From the IMG/VR virus record IMGVR_UViG_3300020810_001723, positions 1-20,479 of that record: a stretch of 20,479 nt of DNA; one strand, 5' to 3'. The DNA comes from a virus. Under the pieces are notes generated by a model. It was not told where the DNA came from. It worked only from the letters and a program-made list of their open reading frames with translations, and searched no databases. The translations under genes and the position numbers were made by a program. Position 1 is the stretch's first letter; every line of letters begins with the position of its first letter. This document shows, in pieces, positions 7,435 to 14,132 of the stretch.

Positions 7435-8076
7435 ATGAAAAAAGTACTAATTGCGACGCCTGCTCTTGATCAAAAAGTAGACGCATACTATACTCATAGC
7501 CTCTGCGAATCAATTAAACTCGGTCTTGAGCACGAGCTAAATATAAGGGCAGTGTTCCTAGCTAATGAGAGCATTCTTCCGTTAGCTAGGAACGAGCTAC
7601 TTAAACTTGGTTATGTTGAAAACTATGACCACGTAGTTTACATTGATGCAGATGAGTCATGGAATCCTCAAGATCTTATTGATATTCTTCTGAATGAAAA
7701 AGACGTGATCTGTGTTCCTGTTGTGAATAAAAGCGATCAAACTGAGCAATATAACATCTGGTATGACGAAATAAATAAAGATAATGATGGGCTATTTCCT
7801 ATAATCAAGTGTGGTACTGGATTCTTAAAGCTATCTGCAAAAGTTGTTGCTGATCTTTATGAGTCAAGCGAAGAACTAGTCTTTAGAAACAAGCCACTCA
7901 AAAATGTATTTGAATATAGTCAAGTTGACGGGGATTTTGTGGGCGAAGACATTACTGTATGTAATAAGATAAAGGAGCTGGGCTATACGATTTGGTGTAA
8001 GCCAGGAACTGTGTATCACATCGGCAACAAAATGTACACGGGTGACTTTGTAAAACTTAATAAACTACGAGATTAA
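7435..8076 (+). CDS. GT-A fold (family 2-like) glycosyltransferase
   Basis: This 213-aa protein opens with KKVLIATPALD, the first strand of a nucleotide-sugar-binding GT-A fold. ILPLARNELLKLGY follows, then HVVYIDADESW, in which Asp71-Ala72-Asp73 is the metal-binding DxD motif. FPIIKCGTGFLKLSAKV corresponds to the acceptor-side loop, GEDITVCNKIKELGY to the catalytic-acid/helix region ('ED--f--r---G'), and TVYHIGN supplies a His that often completes metal coordination. The set is typical of soluble phage and bacterial glycosyltransferases that move a sugar from a nucleotide donor. Donor and acceptor are unknown. It begins 28 bases after the preceding stop with a GGTGA ribosome site. It lies four bases before the GT9-like gene, and together with the sulfotransferase forms a carbohydrate module. 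Confidence 0.82.
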   Translation: MKKVLIATPALDQKVDAYYTHSLCESIKLGLEHELNIRAVFLANESILPLARNELLKLGYVENYDHVVYIDADESWNPQDLIDILLNEKDVICVPVVNKSDQTEQYNIWYDEINKDNDGLFPIIKCGTGFLKLSAKVVADLYESSEELVFRNKPLKNVFEYSQVDGDFVGEDITVCNKIKELGYTIWCKPGTVYHIGNKMYTGDFVKLNKLRD

Positions 8077-8080
8077 AATT

Positions 8081-8977
8081 ATGTATAGTATATTTCATGT
8101 ACAAGGTGGAATTGGGAAACATGTTGCTTCAACTGCTGTAGCGAAAGTTATCAAGAATAATTATCCAGATCGCAAACTAATTATTGTTTGTGCGTATCCT
8201 AATATTTTTAGCAATCTTACTTTTGTTGATAGAGTATATCCTCTAGGGGAAACACAATACTTCTATCAAGAGTATATTCAGAATAAAGACTCGTTGATTT
8301 TTGCTCACGAGCCGTACTACACGACTGATCATATTCATAAGAAGCGATCTCTGATCGATAACTGGTGCAATATCTATAATCTAGATTATAATGGCGAGAT
8401 GCCGGAGTTAACATACAATCGTCTCCAAAGAAAAGGCGCTGAACAATTTTGGAAGACAGACAAGCCACTGATGGTGATTCACACTAACGGTGGTATGATG
8501 ACAACTGATGCTAAGCCATACTCTTGGACTCGTGATATGCCAGAGAAAACTGCACAAGCATTAGTTGATCACTATAAGAAAGACTATACGATTATTCAGG
8601 TAACAAAGGTTAATTCTTCAAAGCTTGAAGGCGCCCATCATCTGTTTGCTACACAGCAACAGTCATTGCCGATTCCAGACTTTTTTAGTGTGCTACTGAT
8701 GAGTAAAAGAAATATTTTGATAGACTCTTCTTTACAACATGCAGCGGCTGCTTTAAATAAGCGTTCTACTGTACTATGGAACGGCACGTCTCCCACAGTT
8801 TTTGGTTACGATTTACATACTAATATATTACCAGCAATTGATTTTAAAATCAATCTGCCGGATAGCTATTTGTTCGACTTTTCATTCGAGGGAGAAGAAG
8901 GCGAATATCCCTACGGAGAAAATGAAGATATATTCGATGTAGATAAAATTATAGAAAAAAGTATTGAGGTTGAATAA
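8081..8977 (+). CDS. GT9-like (heptosyltransferase-family) glycosyltransferase
   Basis: The 298-aa protein has the layout of GT-B family 9 enzymes (WaaC/WaaF/WaaQ type). The N-terminal lobe has HVQGGIGKHVASTAVAKVIK followed by NYPDRKLIIVCAYPNIF and FVDRVYPLG, the usual 'giGD-l---p---lk--yP' and 'vd-v' pattern. The C-terminal lobe has PLMVIHTNGG, then IDSSLQHAAAALNKRS at about 214-229, which matches the family 'DtG--HlaaAl--p' nucleotide-sugar site, followed by VLWNGTSPTVFGY. Family members add heptose or related sugars to lipopolysaccharide core; the acceptor of this phage enzyme could instead be a virion protein. The N-terminal Gly-Asp is replaced here by Gly-Lys (IGKH), so catalytic details may differ. 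Its stop overlaps the sulfotransferase start as TAATG, indicating joint expression. Confidence 0.75.
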   Translation: MYSIFHVQGGIGKHVASTAVAKVIKNNYPDRKLIIVCAYPNIFSNLTFVDRVYPLGETQYFYQEYIQNKDSLIFAHEPYYTTDHIHKKRSLIDNWCNIYNLDYNGEMPELTYNRLQRKGAEQFWKTDKPLMVIHTNGGMMTTDAKPYSWTRDMPEKTAQALVDHYKKDYTIIQVTKVNSSKLEGAHHLFATQQQSLPIPDFFSVLLMSKRNILIDSSLQHAAAALNKRSTVLWNGTSPTVFGYDLHTNILPAIDFKINLPDSYLFDFSFEGEEGEYPYGENEDIFDVDKIIEKSIEVE

Positions 8978-9861
8978 TGAATAAGACATACTATTTTATG
9001 GCTGGACTTCCCAGATCGGGAAGCTCTCTATTATCAGCTTTGCTGAATCAACATCCAGATATTTACTCAAGCCCAAACTCCCCTGTTGTTGGGTTGATGG
9101 TGGCTCTCGAAAATCAGCTATCTACTAATGAGATGTACTCCGCTAATCCTAAACTAGAGCAAGCAAAAGAAACGATTGCTAGCCCAATGTATCATTACCA
9201 CTCTGATATCGAGAAGCCAGTTATCATTGACAAGAATAGATCGTGGATGAATCGCGCACATTATATCGAAGAATACTTTAATATCGAACCAAAGATTCTT
9301 TGTCCAGTTAGAGACATTGATGAAATCCTTGCATCTTTTCTTGATATTGTTCATCGTAATCCAACTATTTCGGAAGATGGTACTATGAACTTCATTGATC
9401 AGATGTTACTTCGACAAGGATTGAAGCATACGGACCAAAATAGATGTATGATTATGGGGGATATCGAAATGGGAATTCTAGGTCAAAGTTATGAGGCGAT
9501 GAAACAGATGATAGATAACCAACAAGCGCACATGATTCATTTTATCGAATACAACGACTTAGTAAATAATACACAAGAGACGCTAGATAAAGTCTATAAG
9601 TTTCTTGGTGTCGAGTCTTTTGCAAACACTTTGTCGGATGTAAAATCCAATGAAGTACTAAACGATTCAGGTTCTTATGGGCTTGCTGATATGCACACTA
9701 TAAGAAGTGAGATATCTTCGAGAAAACTAAACCCTAAAGAAATATTGCCCGAAGAGGTTTATAAAACAGTTCAAAATATGGAATTCTGGAGATCTGTAGT
9801 TGATCGGTCAGAGAAAAGCTTTGCTAAGAAAGATCATTTCTCTAATTTCATAGGTAAATAG
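8977..9861 (+). CDS. PAPS-dependent sulfotransferase family protein
   Basis: This 294-aa protein shows the two signature sites of cytosolic and Golgi-type sulfotransferases. The 5'-phosphosulfate loop is AGLPRSGSSLL at residues 9-19. The 3'-phosphate site is CPVRDIDEILASF, with Arg112 and Ser120 spaced by eight residues as in the family. VIIDKNRSW and a late IEYNDLVNNTQETLDKVYKFLG segment also match ('YEdL---p--tl--i--FLg'). The reaction would transfer sulfate from PAPS to a hydroxyl or amine of a sugar or protein. The phage encodes no visible PAPS synthesis here and would use the host supply. It is the last gene before the hairpin at 9898. With the two glycosyltransferases just upstream it suggests building of a sulfated glycan, although the target is unknown. 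Confidence 0.85.
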   Translation: MNKTYYFMAGLPRSGSSLLSALLNQHPDIYSSPNSPVVGLMVALENQLSTNEMYSANPKLEQAKETIASPMYHYHSDIEKPVIIDKNRSWMNRAHYIEEYFNIEPKILCPVRDIDEILASFLDIVHRNPTISEDGTMNFIDQMLLRQGLKHTDQNRCMIMGDIEMGILGQSYEAMKQMIDNQQAHMIHFIEYNDLVNNTQETLDKVYKFLGVESFANTLSDVKSNEVLNDSGSYGLADMHTIRSEISSRKLNPKEILPEEVYKTVQNMEFWRSVVDRSEKSFAKKDHFSNFIGK

Positions 9862-9897
9862 TATAGCGCTGTTGATGTGTATAATAAAAAACAAGAG

Positions 9898-9913
9898 GGG
9901 GCTATTCAGCCCC
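9898..9913. terminator. Bidirectional hairpin terminator between convergent operons
   Basis: GGGGCT-ATTC-AGCCCC forms a 6-bp stem with a 4-base loop. Read on the minus strand it is followed within five bases by TTGTTTTTTATT, a good intrinsic terminator for the replication operon. On the plus strand the trailing sequence is only TTCTTCTTCC, so that direction is weaker. The minus-strand stop codon TAG at 9902-9904 lies inside the hairpin. Confidence 0.75.
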
Positions 9914-10132
9914 TTCTTCTTCCTCTTCTTTATTAAGTTCTTCTCCAAGCATATTTGTAAACCCTCTTTGAGCTACTTCAAGTTGGTCTAGCCTTGCTTT
10001 AGTACTTGCAATTTGAGTTCCTAAATCTTGTATTTGATTTACAATGTATTTTGCTTGATCCGATAACTCTTCAATTACATAACTTTTATCGTTATATACA
10101 AGAGTAGGTTTTTCTTGAATATCGGTACTCAT
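9902..10132 (-). CDS. Small acidic coiled-coil protein (DUF6447-like, tentative)
   Basis: This 76-aa protein has a short N-terminal beta-type segment (TLVYNDKSYVIEELSDQAK, about 10-28). A single long helix with coiled-coil spacing follows (VNQIQDLGTQIASTKARLDQ), then a region containing RGFTNMLGEEL, and a Glu-rich tail. The pattern of a 'DK-Y-ieeLS--aK' strip followed by a helix that often ends in an aromatic/leucine motif recalls small DUF6447-type proteins of marine T4-like phages, but the name is from memory and not certain. Function is unknown. It is the last gene of the minus-strand operon, with an AGGAG ribosome site in the 8-base gap after nrdB. Its stop sits in the terminator hairpin. 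Confidence 0.75.
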   Translation of the reverse strand: MSTDIQEKPTLVYNDKSYVIEELSDQAKYIVNQIQDLGTQIASTKARLDQLEVAQRGFTNMLGEELNKEEEEEGAE

Positions 10133-10140
10133 TTTATCTC

Positions 10141-11094
10141 CTATTTAAAAATGTCTTGCCAATTTCCAGTAGTGCTCGCGCGAGCATACTCAGTTGCACG
10201 ATTTTCAAAGAAATTCGTATGTTCAACTGCGTTAATCATATAATCCAGCCATGGCAAAGGATTTGTTTCTGAATTAAAGATTTTCTTCATACCCAACTGA
10301 AGCAGTCGACGATCCGCAATATATCGAATATATGCCTTCACTTCTTCTGCCGTTAGGTCTTTCACTTCACAACTATTAAATGCAATATCAATAAAAGCGT
10401 CTTCTAGTTCTACAACACGCTCTGCAGCGCAATAAATTTCATACTTCAATTCGTCATTCCATATCTCAGGATTTTCACGAACATAAGTTTGAAAAATCTT
10501 TGTCATTCCTTCAACGTGTAGCGTCTCATCTCGAATTGACCAAGTTACAATCTGCCCCATATTCTTCATTAGATTATGGCGAGGAAAGTTCAGTAGAATC
10601 GCAAAACTACTAAACAGTTGTACTCCTTCGGTAAATCCGCTATAGACTGCCACAGTCTTCGCAATATCTTTTTTCGAGTTCATATTAAAGTTTGATAGAT
10701 ACTCGTGTTTATCTGCCATCTCTTGAACATCCATAAACATTTGATATTCTTCTTCAGGAAATCCAAGAGTCTCTAGCAATGTAGAATAAGCTTCTTGATG
10801 CACGGCTTCCATCGCCGCGAAAGCAGCCAACATCATTCGTACTTCGGGTGCTTTAAAAGTGGGAAGATAATGTTTTGCATACCCACAACAAACATCTACA
10901 TCTGATTGCGTAAAAAAACGAAATATATGTCCAAGCAAACGCTTACTGTCATCATCAAGGCCGCGATAATCTTTAAGATCGTCGGCCATCGGTACTTCGT
11001 CAGGAAGCCAGTGCATATGCTGCTGACTCTTATAGGCTTCAAAAGCCCAGTTATATTGAAACGGTTTGTAATAATTTCTTTCTTCTGTAAGCAT
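10141..11094 (-). CDS. nrdB: Class Ia ribonucleotide reductase, small (beta) subunit
   Basis: The 317-aa protein houses the di-iron/tyrosyl-radical centre that starts ribonucleotide reduction. All six expected metal ligands can be placed by comparison with E. coli NrdB: Asp65 (FTQSD), Glu96 and His99 (MEAVHQEAY), Glu156 (FTEGVQLF), and Glu190 and His193 (RDETLHVEG). The radical tyrosine is kept as Tyr103, seven residues after Glu96, so this is an Ia-type rather than a Phe-bearing Ic-type enzyme. Length is slightly below the cellular form (about 375). The gene starts three bases after nrdA and the two products should form the active complex, supplying deoxynucleotides for phage DNA synthesis. 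Confidence 0.96.
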   Translation of the reverse strand: MLTEERNYYKPFQYNWAFEAYKSQQHMHWLPDEVPMADDLKDYRGLDDDSKRLLGHIFRFFTQSDVDVCCGYAKHYLPTFKAPEVRMMLAAFAAMEAVHQEAYSTLLETLGFPEEEYQMFMDVQEMADKHEYLSNFNMNSKKDIAKTVAVYSGFTEGVQLFSSFAILLNFPRHNLMKNMGQIVTWSIRDETLHVEGMTKIFQTYVRENPEIWNDELKYEIYCAAERVVELEDAFIDIAFNSCEVKDLTAEEVKAYIRYIADRRLLQLGMKKIFNSETNPLPWLDYMINAVEHTNFFENRATEYARASTTGNWQDIFK

Positions 11095-11097
11095 TTT

Positions 11098-12861
11098 TTA
11101 TCCTTCACAAGCTAAACACGAGTTTTCATCATCGAAGATAAAGTCTCTTAGTTTTTCATCCGACACGACGTCAGCACGTTTATACGCTTCACTTCGTGCA
11201 TAATATAATGTTTTCATTCCTCTACGCCAAGCAAGCATGTGAACGTTATGTAGTTCTTGCTTACTGACGTCTGCGGGAAAGAATAGATTTACAGACTGTG
11301 ACTGGCAAATATGCTGCTGTCGATCTGCTGCAAATTCTATAACCCACCGTTGGTCGAGTTCAACTGCTGTTTTAAACACATCTTTAGTATAGTCATCTAA
11401 AAAATCAAGATGCTGTACGCTTCCCTGATTCGTCATAATATCTTTCCAAACTTCGTCAGTATTCATTCCTAACTCATCGAGAGTATGCTCAAGATATTCA
11501 TTCTTTACAAGACTTGTACCAGATTTTGTTTTCTGTGTGTAAGCATTGGCACGATAAGGTTCAATGCTTGGACTCGTATTGGCACAAATAATACTAGAAG
11601 AAGCATTAGGTGCGATTGCCATTAAATGAGCATTTCTTACACTCTGGTTTGGATCGTCCGGACAAGCTCCTCTCTCCTTCGCAAGTCTTTTGCTTTCTTC
11701 TAAAGCTTGGTGCTTGATATGAGCAAAGGCTCGATTATTAAAAGATTTTGCCATTGCACTTTCAAACGCAATATTATTACGCTGTAGATAGGCGTGGAAT
11801 CCCATCGCACCAAGACCGATTGACCGCTCTCGATAGGCACTATACTTCGCTTTTGAAAGCGATGTAGGTGCATTATCAATAAAATAAGTAAGAACATTAT
11901 CTAGCATTCGTACTAAATCAGGAATAAACTCGTCGATGTTTTTCCAAGAATCATACTCTTCGAGATTTACACTAGAGAGGCAGCATACTGCCGTTCTTTT
12001 TTCGTTTGTGGCAAGAGTAATTTCGGAACAAAGGTTTGAGTGGTGTACTTTTAACCCCAAGTTTCTTTGATACTCTGGCAATCCTGCATTAACGGCATCT
12101 TCAAACATAATGTAAGGTTCCCCCGTTTCAACACGGTTCTGAATGAGTTTCACCCAGAGCGCTTTGGCAGGAACAGTTTTAGTAACTTTCTTTGAATGAG
12201 GATCTATCAATTCCCAACTATCGTCGAAGCCTGGCTCTTTAGTCGCTTGCGCGATAAGTTTCATAAAGCTGTCAGGAATGACCACAGCATGATGCAAATT
12301 AGTGGACTTGCGATTAATATCTCCGCCAGTGGGCTTTCGTACATCAAGAAACTCTTCAATTTCTGGATGAGAAATATGTAAATACGCTGCATAAGAACCT
12401 CTTCTAGTTACACCTTGTGAAAAAGCGAGCATTTCGGCATCGACTACCTTCATAAAAGGAATTACGCCGGTGCTCTCACTTCCGTTACTTGTGCGGGAGC
12501 CTACGGAGCGAATATCGCTCCAGCTTCCGCCGACCCCGCCACCGACAGAGGAAAGAAACGCATTCTCTGTGTAGTGGCCTGTGAGACCTTCTCTACTGTC
12601 TTCAACATAGTTGAGAAAACATGAGATAGGTAAACCTCTTGTAGTTCCTCCGTTTGAAAGAACTGGCGTAGAAAACATAAACCACAGATTGCTTGCGTAA
12701 TCATACAAACGCTGTGCGTGAGCATCATCATCTGCAAAAGCTTTCGCCGCACGTGCGAAAGCGTCCTGAGGCGACTTCTCTCCTTCAATCAAATACCTGT
12801 CTTCAAGTGTTTGTATACCGAATTTTGAGAGAAGACGATCTCTTCCATAATCAATTAACAT
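11098..12861 (-). CDS. nrdA: Class Ia ribonucleotide reductase, large (alpha) subunit
   Basis: This 587-aa catalytic subunit reduces ribonucleoside diphosphates. Active-site residues are all present: Cys81 (PISCFL) and Cys293 (TAVCCLSSVNL) for the redox pair, and NLCSEI with Asn276, Cys278 (thiyl radical) and Glu280. Tyr553-Tyr554 (MKTLYYARS) sit at the end of the radical relay, and a C-terminal CLAC pair (Cys582, Cys585) serves re-reduction by thioredoxin or glutaredoxin. It is much shorter than E. coli NrdA (761 aa) because the N-terminal ATP-cone is missing, so activity inhibition by dATP is probably lost. It overlaps the end of the exonuclease gene by 11 bases, with an AAAGGAA site before the ATG at 12861. 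Confidence 0.96.
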   Translation of the reverse strand: MLIDYGRDRLLSKFGIQTLEDRYLIEGEKSPQDAFARAAKAFADDDAHAQRLYDYASNLWFMFSTPVLSNGGTTRGLPISCFLNYVEDSREGLTGHYTENAFLSSVGGGVGGSWSDIRSVGSRTSNGSESTGVIPFMKVVDAEMLAFSQGVTRRGSYAAYLHISHPEIEEFLDVRKPTGGDINRKSTNLHHAVVIPDSFMKLIAQATKEPGFDDSWELIDPHSKKVTKTVPAKALWVKLIQNRVETGEPYIMFEDAVNAGLPEYQRNLGLKVHHSNLCSEITLATNEKRTAVCCLSSVNLEEYDSWKNIDEFIPDLVRMLDNVLTYFIDNAPTSLSKAKYSAYRERSIGLGAMGFHAYLQRNNIAFESAMAKSFNNRAFAHIKHQALEESKRLAKERGACPDDPNQSVRNAHLMAIAPNASSSIICANTSPSIEPYRANAYTQKTKSGTSLVKNEYLEHTLDELGMNTDEVWKDIMTNQGSVQHLDFLDDYTKDVFKTAVELDQRWVIEFAADRQQHICQSQSVNLFFPADVSKQELHNVHMLAWRRGMKTLYYARSEAYKRADVVSDEKLRDFIFDDENSCLACEG

Positions 12862-13702
12862 TCATAAATTCCTTTACTTTACTGTCTATTTCTTCTAGAC
12901 TATGCCCAGGATATTCTATTGCTTCGTCGCAATAGGTAATAAGATCCATCATTTTATAGTTTTGTAATATCAAATCGCCACTCTCGTTAAGGGCTTGAAT
13001 ATATTTATATCTTCCGTCTAAAGGTATAGCGTCATATATATCGAAGGCACTTCCATACTGATGAATAAGGTCTGTAGCTCTTTTTGGCCCTATTCCTGGA
13101 ATACCGTCTATATTATCTCCTTTATCTCCGGTCAATACTTTATAGCTTATATACTCTTCTCTTGGGAAGTCAAAAAACTCTTCCCAGTTAAATACTGTAG
13201 TCTCTTTACGAGTAACTGTAGAAAATCGTGATACATATTCGTCAACAAGTAAATCCCAGTCACGGTCACTTGAAATGAGCCAGATATCATCTATTCCGTA
13301 CTTTTCTCTATTTTTAACAACGTAGGCAGCAATATCGTCTGCCTCAACTCCCTGGTATCGAAGAACTAGAAACTTTTCTGAGAGAGTAATAAGTGTTCTC
13401 TCATATTCCTCAAAGAAAAGTCTTATTTCTTCTTTTTCTTTTTCAGTTTGATCTTTGTATCTTTCTTTTCGATTTTCTTTATACTGGGGACACTCTTCTT
13501 TTCTGTACTTACTATTACCCCAGTCTGCCGCAATAATAATGTTGCTGCATTCATAAGATTGAGCCAAACTCTCCACAGTTCTTAGATATTCTAGCTCAAA
13601 CTCTAATTTTCCCTGATGCTTCCAACGAAAAGCAATGTTCATAGCATCTACTATTAGAACATTGTTGTTTTTTTCCATAATTTGATCTTTAAAACTAACC
13701 AC
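12851..13702 (-). CDS. FEN/T5-type 5'-3' exonuclease (flap endonuclease, T4 RNase H-like)
   Basis: The 283-aa protein carries the full acidic set of structure-specific 5' nucleases: Asp19 (VLIVDAMN), Glu120-Asp122-Asp123 (GVEADDIAAY), Asp146 and Asp148 (SSDRDWD), and Asp193/Asp196 (LTGDKGDN). This runs straight into the helix-hairpin-helix element GIPGIGPKRATDLI. Such enzymes remove RNA primers and 5' flaps during lagging-strand synthesis. The start chosen is GTG at 13702, with GGAG at 13710-13713 seven bases upstream and an 8-base overlap with the previous gene. The in-frame ATG at 13678 is an alternative that loses eight residues but lacks a ribosome site. It is placed between a PD-(D/E)XK nuclease and nrdA in the replication operon. 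Confidence 0.92.
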   Translation of the reverse strand: MVSFKDQIMEKNNNVLIVDAMNIAFRWKHQGKLEFELEYLRTVESLAQSYECSNIIIAADWGNSKYRKEECPQYKENRKERYKDQTEKEKEEIRLFFEEYERTLITLSEKFLVLRYQGVEADDIAAYVVKNREKYGIDDIWLISSDRDWDLLVDEYVSRFSTVTRKETTVFNWEEFFDFPREEYISYKVLTGDKGDNIDGIPGIGPKRATDLIHQYGSAFDIYDAIPLDGRYKYIQALNESGDLILQNYKMMDLITYCDEAIEYPGHSLEEIDSKVKEFMNVN

Positions 13703-14132
13703 CTATCCACTCCACTTTTTCTTGGTCTAGCCATTCTTCAGCTATCATTATATAACAATCTAACCAAGAAACATAAGTATACCTAGTATTTTCAGGTTTT
13801 AGAGTTGTTACTACAAACACTTTTGATCTTGAGTATTTAAAAAAGAGTAAAGGCTGCTGTAATTTTAATTCGGCTTGCTTTACTATTTTCTCCCACCACT
13901 GCAAAAGATAGTTTGTTTTGTTTGTAAATATTTTATCTGTAAGAGGAGACTTTTCATAGTTTTTTACTTCTATACAGAATAAATTCTTCTCGTCGGGAAC
14001 GTATAAATCTCCTTTAAGATAAGAAAGAGCCCCCGAACTGGGGACTCTCTCAAACTGTAGGCCACTGGCATCTCGAAGCATATCTCTTACAAGATATTCC
14101 CCTCTCGCTCCTTTTGCTCTTGAATCTACCAT
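13695..14132 (-). CDS. PD-(D/E)XK nuclease, Holliday-junction-resolvase-like
   Basis: This 145-aa protein begins with SRAKGARGEYLVRDML, a helix with a conserved Glu12. It continues with VPSSGALSYLKGDLYV containing Asp42, and then LFCIEVKNYE with Glu55 and Lys57. The order E...SG...KGD-Y...E-K-K/N is that of archaeal Hjc-like resolvases and other small PD-(D/E)XK nucleases of the restriction-endonuclease fold. The likely job is cutting branched recombination or replication intermediates, as T4 does with the unrelated gp49; target specificity cannot be read. Its ATG overlaps the SbcC stop as TAATG and its own end overlaps the exonuclease start by eight bases, so the three nucleases are made together. 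Confidence 0.8.
   Translation of the reverse strand: MVDSRAKGARGEYLVRDMLRDASGLQFERVPSSGALSYLKGDLYVPDEKNLFCIEVKNYEKSPLTDKIFTNKTNYLLQWWEKIVKQAELKLQQPLLFFKYSRSKVFVVTTLKPENTRYTYVSWLDCYIMIAEEWLDQEKVEWIGG

Noticed and set aside
13002-13009. TATAAATA on the minus strand, like a T4 late promoter
   Set aside because: It lies inside the exonuclease coding sequence, upstream of DNA-metabolism rather than structural genes, and an eight-base AT-rich match is expected by chance here.
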